From positions 1 to 64,000 of the forward strand of contig JASAMV010002578.1 in NCBI GenBank assembly GCA_030248065.1: a stretch of 64,000 nt of DNA, in the 5' to 3' direction. Shown piece after piece: positions 22,788 through 35,600 of this stretch. Source of the DNA: Rhynchonema sp. JSB1_4. Taxonomy: Eukaryota; Nematoda; Chromadorea; Monhysterida; Xyalidae. The position numbers and the translations under genes were made by a program. Numbering within the stretch: position 1 is the first letter of the stretch; every line of letters starts with the position of its first letter. The notes beneath the pieces are model-generated. The model was not told the origin of the DNA and made no database searches. It worked only from the letters and a program-made list of their open reading frames with translations.

Positions 22788-25700
22788 CTCAACTTTCATC
22801 CACAGATCTAATGTAATGCGTGCCCACAAAGCTAAATCGTATCGTTATTGATCTACAAATCATCTTTTGTGCAAAGCACATCCAAAAGACAGCACCTATA
22901 CCCTAGAGCAACTTGTGAACTGCTTTGGTTATAAAAACTTCTTATGCTCTAAACTGTGATGTGCGGTCAAGACTCCAATTTTGCGACTGGAAACTTGACG
23001 AAAAAGTTATTGATTTCAAAAGGGAGACTGTGAGTTTAACGAAGTGTAAGTGTAAATTTAGCTTTGAAATTTTCGCAATAAACAGCAGCAATCCTATTTT
23101 ACCAAAATGCCAATATCGGTCGTGGTTCATATACACTGTATAGTGACAAATTGGGAAGTAAACAAGATCGAACTTCGAACCAAATTTGGTGACAGGCAGG
23201 CAGACAGGCGCATGCGTGATATTTGGTAAACGGCTTTATCGGCTCAGACATAGAGCCCATGGTCATAAGCAGGAAATTCCGATTTGGGAAGCATGGCCCG
23301 CTACATTTGGGGCGGTGCACCAGACAGACGGGCAGAAAAATGGCCACATCTTATTTACGAACATAGTAGGTGCACATCGCAAGAGGGCACATGAGGCGCA
23401 TAACTGGATGAAAAAATATACGTGTATGAAAAATACTAACGTGAAGGAGCTCATGGGTGTTTGATAACCAGAGGTGTCAGATTTCATGGTTCATAAATTG
23501 GCTTGAAGACATAGTGTTTTGAGATTTAGTAGTTTCGAGGGAACAAGAAAGACAACGAAAACCTCAATTCCAACATTTATGCACTGACGGCCCAGCGGCT
23601 GCTCATTTAGAAAAATACCACCGACTCGAGGTACCACCGGGTACGACACTAAATCCTTTTGGGTGTGCCAATTTAACCGTGTTTTATGACCAAATCAACG
23701 CCTAAATAGCCCGGCAAAGTGGCCCATGAGCGAAAACTGCTTGGCTCTTGGGACTGACGGTGATATGAAGATACCCGGTTGAAGTTGGAATAAAAAATAT
23801 GATCACAAACGTCGTTCACACGATAAACAGAATTGACATTATTGTGGGCACTCGTCGTGTCACATGAGTTCTTGGAACCAAGCTCTTAGAAAACAGTGAC
23901 AGGCAGGAGCGGTTTCAATTCAGAATTCGTGAGTCATTTTTGCAACTGCAGAGCATGGGCAGATGCCAGCCATTCTGGCGTAAAGCACAGCAACTTTTGA
24001 AGCTGGCATGCAAAACCCACAGATAAATTCACTCCGTAATGGTGGAGGTACAATGCATAGGTTTACTCCAATATCACTGTCATAAACCAGGTGCACGTGC
24101 AAGTCAAAAGTATTGGATTAGCAACACAGACTGCGCTGCGGCAACTCATGTGCACCAGGCAAAAGGCATACCGTGACTGACAACCTTCACAACATGTGCC
24201 CACTACCAAGTTGCTATAATAATGCTAATGTCAGAATCAAACCAAAACCATACCCGGGTTCATGAGCGTCAGAGTCATTGCTTCATACAGAAAATGTAAC
24301 TTTTCCCTGGGTCGGATGCTACCAGTTACTCACGGACCCCAAGCGGTGCATCCTGTTTCGTCCCCGAGGGCGTGACCAGTGTAAAATGAGGTTAAGCCCC
24401 GCGGAACGTTTGGGACCTGCTGCTATTTTGAACGCACACGCTGTATTCGATGCCGCCAAAAGGTGTCCGCATAAGAGCTTATCTTATTTGATGAGTAAAA
24501 TTAGTAATACACAAACACGACACACGACATGACATGAACGTAAATACACATGCACGCGAGCATGCATGTTTCAGGGATTTTGATCTGATTAGGTTCAAGT
24601 CACGGTTCTCGGGTTCCGGATTCGGAGAATCGGGCTTGGAACTCGAAAGTTCAAGAACTGGTCTGGTCTGATAACAGATTTTGTTTATGTACACATTATG
24701 GTACACGCACGCGAGGTAAACAGTCCACACTTTCCAGCGTGTGCTATGTAGCTCAGATAGCTTGGCTTTGTAGGGACTAACACAATATCCGGGACAAAAA
24801 TCGGAAGCCGGAATTTCTTTCGAAAGCACCTCGTCAGCAAGTCAGCTTGAAAATACAGGCTTATTTTGTCGTAAGCGCTGGAGGAGCCCAACCTGAAGCG
24901 AGGATTAGATCACACAGAAGCAGAGAGGGAATGCGCAAACAGTAGCTGCATGCATGCATGTGTACCTGCCAGACCACAAACATTCCCCGGCAAAGCCCAA
25001 AAGCCACAATTGTATTTGCAACACCAGCCAACCAGCTGCATATCATTATGAGTGCAAACATGGTCACACCTCTTGGCTCCCGTTTTGCTTGGCACCAAAA
25101 GAGTCTCATTGCGGTTCCTTCGGTGGAATATGGAGGCCTATGCACAAAAGAGCTTTCCGGGTCTATAGAGCAGTCAGATAACACTTTGGTATTCAGAAGC
25201 GGCCTGAAGATATTCCACGTCACAATTTGAATATTGTAATGCTGACCGACATTTTATGCAATTTGGACCGGCATTTGGGTATATTTGCAACCCAGCGTGT
25301 TGGCCAAAATTATCAGATCTGTTATCATACAGGATCAGAACCTGAACCTGATCCAAACAATGAACCGCAACGCGAAACCAGACCTGTGCACTAAACATGA
25401 CCGTCCAGCTCTTGCAGTCAAACGCCGATTAACGTTCAGGACAAAATGCCAGCTGCGTGTCAAATGCGCAAACATAAATTGCAAGTGACGGACCATGTGG
25501 CTTCTGCCTCAACTTGCCTCTGCGCTGTATACAGCTCGTATGTATATGCGGCACATGAGCACTCTAAAACTATGAGCTGGAACTTCGTATCCTAGAACTT
25601 GTTGTCCTTTTTCCAACGAAACCATTTGTCTGTTGAAAGCACAATGCACACAAACCGAAAACTTGGCAACTTTTCAGTGCTGCAGGACCTTCTCAACAAT

Positions 25701-28428
25701 CCCGAAATATCTCGCAATTGTTTCGAAAATACTGTGCCTGCTGCGATATTGCAACACACAATAGACAGGGGCTCTTTTCCTTTTCATGCATGACTTATGC
25801 AGGAAAAGAAACGAGCCGCTGCAGTAAAGAGGAAGAAGTGCAAAAAATGCTCTACTCAGTATTGAGATGAAAATTTTTGTCACCCGATAGCTAAACATCT
25901 GTGACGGGAAGCTGATTTGTTCTCTCAAACAAGCGCACACACGCGTTTGAACAAAATAGCAGGATAATTTGCTGCTGCAGCAACACAAATCTGCCCAAGA
26001 TCAAAATTGAAAGCTGTCTTGGGGCTTGACGGGTCCAGAAAGGCGCAATTACATCCGCTAAGAGGCTGCTGATGCTCTTTCATATATACTTAGCCTTACC
26101 GTGACAGAAAGATGCCTTTTGAATAAAATAAGCTAGAGTGTGACTCATTTTTTGAAAACTTAGCGCCAAAGATTTTTCATGATTGGCTGCTGGCAGCCTG
26201 TGGCTGACGTGAAGTGTCCCGAGCGACTTCTTGTCAAAGAGTAAGCTTCCCTTGTGAAGTATTCAGCTCGCTGTTTTCATAAAAATGCCCAAACTTTTTT
26301 CACCTGTCCATGTTTGAGAGCAAACAGTGCGTGGTACATGATGCAGCTTTGTTATCGAGCCTTTGCACAACAGCGCCGCACATTCCAATTCGGAAAATCA
26401 TCGCTTTTTCTCACTCGCCACAAGTGCACACTTTTTGCATAATCGTCATATCGCACGATATGATGGGATCGTAAAAAAGAAGTCGATCACGAACCTCACG
26501 TTATGGTTCAGTTACGGTTCGTGTGTTCTGAATCTGTCTATTCACGTTATCATGATCAAGTTGAAAAGAAAACTCAAACCGGGTGCTTCACGTCACTTTT
26601 GTTTTATTCAAAAATGAACGGTATCAAGTAAGGATATGCGCAGCATTTGAAACTATTTTACGGGCAACTCTAAATTTAAAAGACATTTTGCTGAAAAATT
26701 TTTTATGACAAAATTAGTTCTGTCCGATTATCACAGGCTGGAGCGTCGTAGGGGGTTGCGGCCTTGGTAGCAGAATGATACAATTTGACGGAACCTAGTC
26801 CTTTTGAGACCGGAAAGGCAAATGTTCCAAAAATATTGCCAATATTTCATGAAATGGGCCAGAATTATGCGTCGCGGGTGGTTAACGACACGTGGGCTGC
26901 GCGCGGAACGATCAAAAGAATAGGGATATGCACATATTTCTGCTCAAAGGATGAATGTTATTCAGGCCTTATCTTGATCTCGAATTCCAGGCGTCTCCGG
27001 AAAAGTTGGGGTCCGCTGGAGATACTCGGATAACTTACACCGAAATGTAACTAAGAAACAAAGAGACAGACAAACAAATATACTTGCATGTGGGACACTG
27101 GGTGTACCGGTGGGTGTCACATGAAAAATGACAGGAGCGTGTTCGGAATACTGAGGCTGGTATTCACTGAAGGCTTGAGAGGAAATGTTCAAATTTTACC
27201 ACTTCCATCTTGTAAAAATTAGTTTTATTACCAAAAACTGCTGAAACCCCAGCTGACCAATTGAACAAAGCGAGAATGTTTCTAAAATACAAGTGACATC
27301 AAAAGCTCCTCCATGCCCGCAGTATAGGTGGTCCACCATTGCACAAATCTTCCGACCGTATACGGTATCTGGCGACATTTTCTTCGTCTGACACCAAAAC
27401 CAAAAAAACAAATCAGCCAAACAGACAAGCTGTAAATAACAACAACACGACGACTTCAATTTCAAGTTCATCAAACATATTCGTTTCGACCACCAAATTG
27501 ACTAGAACCGAACCTTTAGTTACGTAGCTACAGTCACGGTTGGTGTGAGTGCTAAATTTGTCAGTTTTATACCAGATACAGGCAGGATCCCGCGCCAAAT
27601 GAGTTTCCAATGAGACTGTAATAGATATTGTTGCACCGAAAGTTCATGAACCATTTTCGGAACCAAGCCCAATTTTTGGAACTGACAGGTTCTCTCTGAC
27701 CCGATTGGAGCATGGCAGTATTTTCAAGTCCGCAGATCTGATTGATGGACGGAAGGTTCGTGCTCTCTGCGCAAAGTTAGACCAGGGGCGGCACTTTTGA
27801 ATTATGGTGCGTGAATTAATGATTAAAGTGGCAATGGCTGCAACATGAATATTGCGCGTAGTAGCAATATGTAAAATGTATTATGCACTTCGTTTTAGCC
27901 GGCCATAAAATGGCATCCTGCAATATGTAAGCACAGGTATCGGTACATTAATGTACATACTTTGTGTGTAACTTATCCGGTTCGACTTCAGTAGTGAAGT
28001 AATATGGCAACAATGATCTTTAAATTCCTGTCTCAAGAAGGTGAAAATGGGAGAGTGGAAGAAAAGAGTTTTGGTGAAAATTCAGCCAGTTGTGGCTTTC
28101 ATGGTGGCACAGTTCATGTTGAGCTGTCTATCATCAGTATCCAGCCGCCTTTCAAGTTCAGGATTCTCTCAGTCCCATGTTACAAACGTCATACTCTGGA
28201 TCTTGTGGGTAATACATACATGACACCTTCGTGTGTGTTAAAGTATTGGGCAGCCCGAGCTAATATTACATGCAGTATGTACGTACGCATGCTTTTCGAC
28301 GGTCTGCTTACAAATTCAATGTGGAAGTGCGTGCGTGCGCTGCGGCTTCCGTGACTTGAACTTAGCCGCTCAGAGCCGGAGGTAAGAATAAAATAACACA
28401 TAGATGCAGCACCTGGGGCATTGCCTAA
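22788..28428. other. intergenic, no gene recognised
   Basis: Several frames of 80-120 codons exist on both strands, for example around 24860-25230 and 28004-28354, but none shows a domain, a repeated splice pattern or a consistent neighbouring exon. I see no gene I can support. Confidence 0.35.
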
Positions 28429-29385
28429 GGCCGTCTTCACAATGACCCGTTTTCCCGTTTTCCGTTTTCCCGTTTTCCCGGTTTCACGGTTTGTGTCTTC
28501 ACAATGATCCGTTTTCCCGTTTTCCGTTTTCCCGGTTTCCCGGTTTCCAGTTTTCCCGTTTTCACGGTTGGTGTCTTCACAATGATCCGTTTTCCCGTTT
28601 TCCCGGTTTGGCCTAATTATTTTGCACCGGGAAAACGGAAAAACCCAATTAGAACCGGTTCTAATTTTGATCCGGTTTTGGTGCATTTCACGCTTGCGTT
28701 AGATGCTAGGACATGTCCAGTTGCAGTAATTTGCCTGTTTTGCGTGCCAATTATGTACAGCAAGTATATTAATTATGTATATTTGCATTCATTTCAGACA
28801 AACAAAGCTTACTTGTGTGTCTTTACTATTTGTTCACTTTTTTGGCGAATTAAAGCATGCTCGTGGATCAAAAGTGTCCAAGGTAACCACACTTGCTTTA
28901 TAAGAGGGATGTGCAAAATATCAGTAAGCCAATATTATTGCAAGTTGTTTACTGGATGTGCGACACGTGGGTATACGTGCTCCATAGCCCATATACATAG
29001 CGTTAACATGCAGTGCCACATGTATACATAAGTGAACATAATCACCAAAGAACTTGTGTGCTCCTAAACGGCCAGAATATAAAGAGCTAGACATACGTAT
29101 CAATATAATAATTGCACAACATAAAGAATATAAAGAGCTAGACGGGTGCACCAATACAAGCCTGATGAACAAAGAATCGGCACCTATTGCTTATTGCTCG
29201 TCATTGTGAAGACACCTTTTATGAACCGGGAAAACGGAAAAACGGGAAAACGGGAAACCGGGAAACCGGATTTCATTGTGAAGACACCAATGAAGCAAAC
29301 CGGGAAAACGGGAAAACGGGAAACCGGGAAACCGGGAAAACGGGAAACCGGGAAAACGGGAAAACGGGTCATTGTGAAGACGGCC
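28429..29385 (+). mobile_element. foldback DNA element, TSD TAA, TIRs built of CCGTTTTCCC repeats
   Basis: The left end GGCCGTCTTCACAATGACCC is matched by the inverted right end, and both are followed inward by about 180 nt of GTTTTCCCGTTTTCCGG-type tandem repeats (mirror image AACGGGAAAACCGGG on the right). TAA at 28426-28428 and 29386-29388 forms a 3-bp duplication, as in PIF/Harbinger elements (TWA targets). GTCTTCACAATGA also recurs inside each arm, so the TIR contains nested copies of its own tip. The ~570 bp interior has no transposase-like frame: a non-autonomous element. Confidence 0.85.
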
Positions 29386-32300
29386 TAAGAGCCATAGACA
29401 CACGCGTTGATAAAGTGGCCATGTGATTCATTTGAGGGAAAATTACTAAAGATTCTGATATGCATTATTTCATTTCTAAAGTGCTTCGATTTTACTGCAG
29501 GTTCAGGACAAAGAAATACACTCCCATAAACGACTGCGTGAGAGAAGTAGTGCCTCCACATAAACGGGTCCAAATCCAGAGAAAAAAGACCGAAAAGTAC
29601 ACAACTATACCTGCTATGATACCAACATTTTGATAATCATGCCTATGCATGTAAAGGTCCGCCCAGCTGGTTCGATTAGGGCAGCGAGGCGAAATGATCA
29701 AGACTGATGCACCTGCCGGAGGCACTACCGGTTGCTTTTTTGGATAACCTCGCATTTTTAGGAACAGTGATATCTGTTTTCTTGCGAAAAGAGTGCTGAA
29801 ACTTTTGGTCGATTCTGCAGCTCCCAAAAACGGAAATGAGAAAGAATCGCTCGATCTTACGCCTGAACCTCAAAGTCAAGATAACTACAATGCGGACACA
29901 GTTCTGAAACAACAGTTGCCAATCTCAAAAAAAGTACAAAGAGTTGCTCGTTCACAGACAGAGCCGTTCAATGCGCATAAAAACTTCTCGCCTGCGGCGT
30001 TTATGTTTTTATGCGCAGCACTTCATGTTTTTCGAGCGATGGGAAATTTAAGGTGGAAAACGACAAATTACAAAACTTTTGCATCACATACAGCGCACAC
30101 GTCAGTTTGGCTTTAAATCATACCACACGTGCCAATATACGGAATGGCCATAAATTTTGAAAAAGAAACTTCGCACGTTTTTCGTGTCGAATCTGTCAAA
30201 AGAAGCGCTGCTTTGCTTGGCGTCAAATGAAAACAGACTTTCAGACGTGATTTTTTTGCAAAATCGTACAAAATATACTAAAAAAGACAGTTCGATCTGC
30301 GGGGTAGAGAGTTGGATTCGTTTTCTTTATCTAAAAAAACGAGCCTTAAAACTGCGGAAACGCAACTGCAACAAACACAACCATTGGCCTAAAACAGCTG
30401 CGAGTTCTCAATTCATTGGGGATGGAACATTATAAAGTTTGAAATGCTCAACATGCCGCAGCCGGAAATTCGCCGGAATATTTTAGGGTGTATTCCAGAA
30501 GTCATCCGCCTGCGAGCGGAGCAGCAGTTAAATAAAAAATACTGCTCCCAAATGGCACAATATTATGTTACGTACATATAGTGACGTAATGTATTTTTTT
30601 GAAGTCCCGGGCCTGATACATAAACAGAACTTGGTGCGGGGTTAGGAGGGGCTTTCAGTTAAATTTAATTAGCCAACGAACGCAACACAACACAAGAGTG
30701 GGTCCAAGTAGCCAGCGGTACTTTGTTTTGGGTTCATTTTGTGCGGAAAAACATTGACAACGCAAAGTGGCGCGGTCGTTCGGCGGGATAAATGGGCACT
30801 CTGGCTTGTTTTAGGAGACTAATCTGATAAAGAGCTTTCGCTGCAACACAACACGAGATGGCACGATGAGCTATCGGATCGGCATGAAACTTTTCGAGAG
30901 GTTTGGAAGTTTTTTGGGTACAAACAAACCCGCCACAAATTTTAGAGCTATTTTGTGTACCACACCATAAAAAGTTTGAATTCAAACATTTCACGTTTGA
31001 CAAGATTTCAGGATGGGGGTGGAGCGTTCGTAGTGACTGCATAGTGGTGGACACAACTGACATAAGATTGACCACCAATTTTATTTGAACAGGAAACTGG
31101 ATTGTATTGGATACACGTGCAGGATAAAAATGACAGAAGACTGTCTGTGCTCCAAATTTCTATTTGTAGACCCCACTTAAATGATAATACTTGGGTAAAT
31201 TTTTTATTAATAAAGCGGTGAACTGCGACAGCCTCGACTGCAAGTTTTGAGAGACAAAACAACAAAGATTTTGTTTTATTTTCATCTTGTAAATCAGACT
31301 TCGGGTGAAATAATGAAAAACTTTGATGTAACCTTGGGTAACTCCAAAAGGCATATTTTGACAGTCACTTGTGAAAGATCTTGGTCAAAGACGCACAAAA
31401 AGACAAAGGGGACGCAAAGTTTTGTAGCCACTCTCTTGTTCTTCAGGCTGTCAATTGAAGTGGAGTCGATTTGAGTCATAGACTTTGATATCGGCAGAGT
31501 TTGAATGTCACGAGAAAATAAATACAGAAAATTTGTGGACTTGGGACGGATCATTTGCATATAAAGGATTACGGTAGCAAACACAAGACAAAACTCACTC
31601 TTTCCGGCAAACAAACGAGATAACTAACAAGAGCACCACGAAACAGCTTGTTTCAAAACTTCTATGACCACTTGACTACGTGTGCAAGTGGTGTGATACA
31701 CAGAAACTGAGAAGAGCTGGCCAACCCCCTTTTCTTGCAGTAGTTGAGTTTGCATCAATAAATAATTCAGAATTTCGGCCAGTCTAGTGTCTATTTTGCT
31801 GAAACTGTTTTTGGAACAAAGGCGTAAGAGATCACTGTGATACTGACATTGTCACAGAATTTTGGTAGCAGGCAAAACATGGTCACGGAATGATGGTAAC
31901 ATGATGATAACCAGAGTACAAACAAAACCAAGGCCTGGTTTAATGGGAAGCCACGATCACGGACGTGTTGCCCGAGGTTAATCATGTGATCCTAAATCGA
32001 TCCACGGATTTGCTGATTGACTGTTGTTGTGACCATTCCAAAAGTTCCATGTAACGCGTGTATCTTTCTGCGACTGAATCCCAATTGAGCCCTTGGTTCA
32101 TTTGGAAGTTTGTCAAAGGCCTACATATTTGGGTAATTCTTTTTGTTGCAAAAACTCAAAACAGACATACTGTACCTGTCCCTCATCAGCGCCCAGGGGC
32201 TTAAAATCAAACCTCTCCGGTACCGTGATCTGTTGTGACAAATGCGACCGAAAAGGGAAAGGGGAATCAGAATTCTTACGACTTGCAAACTAAGCTGTGA

Positions 32301-32619
32301 GTCGTTTATGTGCATGAAAAAAACAAGCAATAATAAATCATTTCGCCATGAACCCGCAGAGAACGTGAGACTACGTCGTATAGATTTTTTTTTCAATTTA
32401 ATTCAATTGCGGTTTATTTCTGTCCTGGTGCAGCACACTTACCGCACATGACAAAGTCACGGCGACAACAGTGTGCACGGGGCTGCCAAAAATAACAATT
32501 GAAGGGAAAAGATGAGGAAGTTGAATTGTCTTACAAGAATCACAGCAATAAACGAGAGAATAAGAAGGTATGTATTTACATTTTATCCTCATTTATCATT
32601 TACCATAATCACAATGTGA
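29386..32619. other. intergenic, no gene recognised
   Basis: A minus-strand frame at 29492-29827 has a hydrophobic segment (GIIAGIVVYFSVFFLWIW) and a plus-strand frame from 29816 (APKNGNEKESLDLTPEPQ) has coding-like composition after TTCTGCAG, but neither could be joined to other exons. Nothing is called. Confidence 0.35.
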
Positions 32620-35600
32620 TTACCTGCGATATTTGATCGAACTGATATGAACAAACAGCATCATACCGAGTGCCACAGCAGTGATCAGAGTCAAGACCAG
32701 AAAGATGAAGCCCTTGAACCAGGCCAATGTCGCAAGGTAGATTGGTTGGTAGATCAACTGACCGACGAACACCGAAAAGTACGTCAGTGTGCTGTACAAT
32801 GTGGTGAGCTTGCCGATCTGAAATGCACAGAGCTACAGTCAATGCGGTCAAAATCGGATTATGTAAATGATGTGTCAGAAGTAAACTTTGCCAGCTTTGC
32901 TTTCACAGACGGGCGGTGCCCCGAGACATCATTCGTGCACCGGTTTGGTTGGCCCGCTGGGCCGCAAAGTTAGAACCGCTTTTTTCTTCTTCGCGTCATA
33001 ATGCTCGCATGCGATTTCGGCAATTGCACGAAATGATGCATGTGCATTGAGATACGGTGTGGCACCAAACTTTTGCTTGCAATGGGGCTGTCCATTTCAC
33101 TTTCAAGACAGCGGACAATTGCAAGAAAGACTGAAGTCTATAATTGAAAAACAAAACCGCCATTGTTTCAATCTCAGATCCATTCATGTCAAAGCACGTT
33201 GTCATTGAAGTTTCACATGAGCGATGATAATATTCATTGAGATTGATGACACGAAGTGGTTTGACTATGGATTATTGGGATGACCAAATGTGATGTCTAA
33301 CCTCCTCAGTTGGCACGAACGTGGCCAGAAATGACAAGGTGGCGGGCATTGACAATCGAGCCACAGCACTGACAACGGCCGACACGTACATCATCCAATC
33401 AGCATTCGCGAATGCAACTGGGATGAAACCGAGACATTGACTGACCAGACCGATTATGGCCAACATCGTGTCGGATACATTCAGAAGTCTCTTCAATAAG
33501 ATTGCGCTCAGGAATAGACCGAACAGGCCTGCAGTGGTTAGGGGCATTGGGGTTCGTTTGTGGTATCACTTGGCCAGCTGATGCAGAGGATCACCGATGG
33601 TGTACGGTTTTTTTGCCACTAATGGTGACTAATTGGGCCACTAAACAATTTTGAGTGAGCCACAAGAATCTGGCAAATGAGCCGCCAATGGGCCACTGGC
33701 CCACTTTGGAAAAATTCCTGGTCGGAGAAAACAGGTACAATGTATATAGGGACCAGCGACCCAAAACGCTGCACGACCACGCCAGCTCATATGAAACACA
33801 ATGAATGGTATAAAACGAAAACAAGTTCCCAATGACGATAACGAGGTGCAGTGAACAGTACATACTTCACAAAACTGTTTTCGCTGGTTACAAACCTTGC
33901 TCATCAGGACTAACTTAGAACACCACTGACAGCCGAGTACACAGCCAAGTCGTTCGTGTCCCAGCTAAGCGGCGGAAAGTGGGCGTAGATGCCGATCAAC
34001 ACTGAAACGTCACGACATTTAGCAGTTATTCCTATTGTTGCTGTTTCATGTAATTCTTTGAAGCACTGACTTATCGACTCAGCCAGGCCGGATCCCACGA
34101 CGAAATGTATAGCTGCCATAAACCACACATAAACACGTTGATAGTGTTTGCGACTGCGCACACACGCTCGCACCGACTGATGGGCCATTATTGAAAGCTC
34201 ACTCCACATTGTGTTACCACCGTCATCTGATGTTTCACGAGTTGATATGATCACACGAGGAGCAGCACGTGAATGCGAGTATTGACCCAGTTTGGCTGCG
34301 TGTTCGATTGTCTCCAGTTGCAATGCCAATGGCTTGGGCTGGATGTGTGGCACACGCCAGAGGCTGACCAGTGCACTCACGCTGACGATGGATTGACCGA
34401 TGATAAGCCAGACTGTGCTCGGTAGACGTTTCACAGCCACACCGGTTACGAATGCCCCTGAAGGCAGATAAAGTACCAATGTCAAAAAGCGATGAGCAAA
34501 TCGTGTAGTGTCCGCGTCATACCTAATAAACCACTGTTGTTCATGTTCACAAGCATACTACACCTCGATAACAACGTTTCAAGTTAGCCATTGGCAGCAG
34601 CATGAGCTGTTCCATGGCTGGGACCCCGGAAGAGTGAATGGTGCCATTACCGATTTTTTTACTTGTAACTGTGTCTATCAAGTACGACTTGCTCAACAAG
34701 CACTAACCGATGACAGTACCAGCATCACGAAACAGGACGATCAACATTATACGCACACTGAGCAATGTGTGATCATTGCGTACTGAATCATTGAGGAACG
34801 CTATTTGGTTGCCAGACATCAGGCCGAAACCACCAGTGACGCCGATGAGCACGTTGGCTATGACCTGCAGTTGTGCGCGTTGGCATAGTCACGTCACACA
34901 TGAACTTGCTGTAGTTGTTCCAAGCATGGATGAGGGTTTAGGGATTTGGTAACTCAGGATATGAAGCTGCTTTCGTACCAGGACAAGCTTTCGCCTGTTG
35001 TGTTCAGTGGCTGAACTTGAGGTGGGATGAACTTGTAAGTGTGGACCAGAGCAGAATCTTAAGTCACAGCGGATCCACATACCGGAGTTTTCCTCATAAA
35101 TCTCGGCCCGGAACTGACCCTTCTGGGGCTCCAAGTAAAAATTGGGAAAATACCACTGCCGGGTTATTGCGAGCTATTGAAAACAATATTGCGGCGAAGC
35201 AAATCTGAGACCCGCAAATCTGAGACCCGCAGTCAAGCAGCAATAGATTCAAATAGCGAATCAATTTCCGAATGTGATGAACCCTGTCCATACAGTTAAT
35301 CCCACCTGCATGTACAGTGGGGCGTCTACCCACAATGACGTATACACATAGACACACAGGATCAGTTGACAGAAGACAGCCAAATGCCCAAGAATAATCG
35401 GCATTTGCCTTCCGTGACGATCGGCGTACGCTCCTGCAAAAAGCGGAGAAAGCCAATTTTAAGACAAAAGTAGTGCCTTACCGACTTCGCTAAGCTGTCA
35501 GGCGTTACGGGCCGAAACAGCAACGTGTCACTGGTCTTGCGCAAAGGCGTGCCCTCAAAGCACCTCACCGTCTGACCAAATAACATTGGTATTTTCTGCT

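Noticed and set aside
28189..28686. Arg/Glu/Thr/Gly-repeat frame (ENGKTGNRETGKT), also at 29146-29426
   Set aside because: It is the translation of the tandem TIR repeats of the element at 28429-29385.
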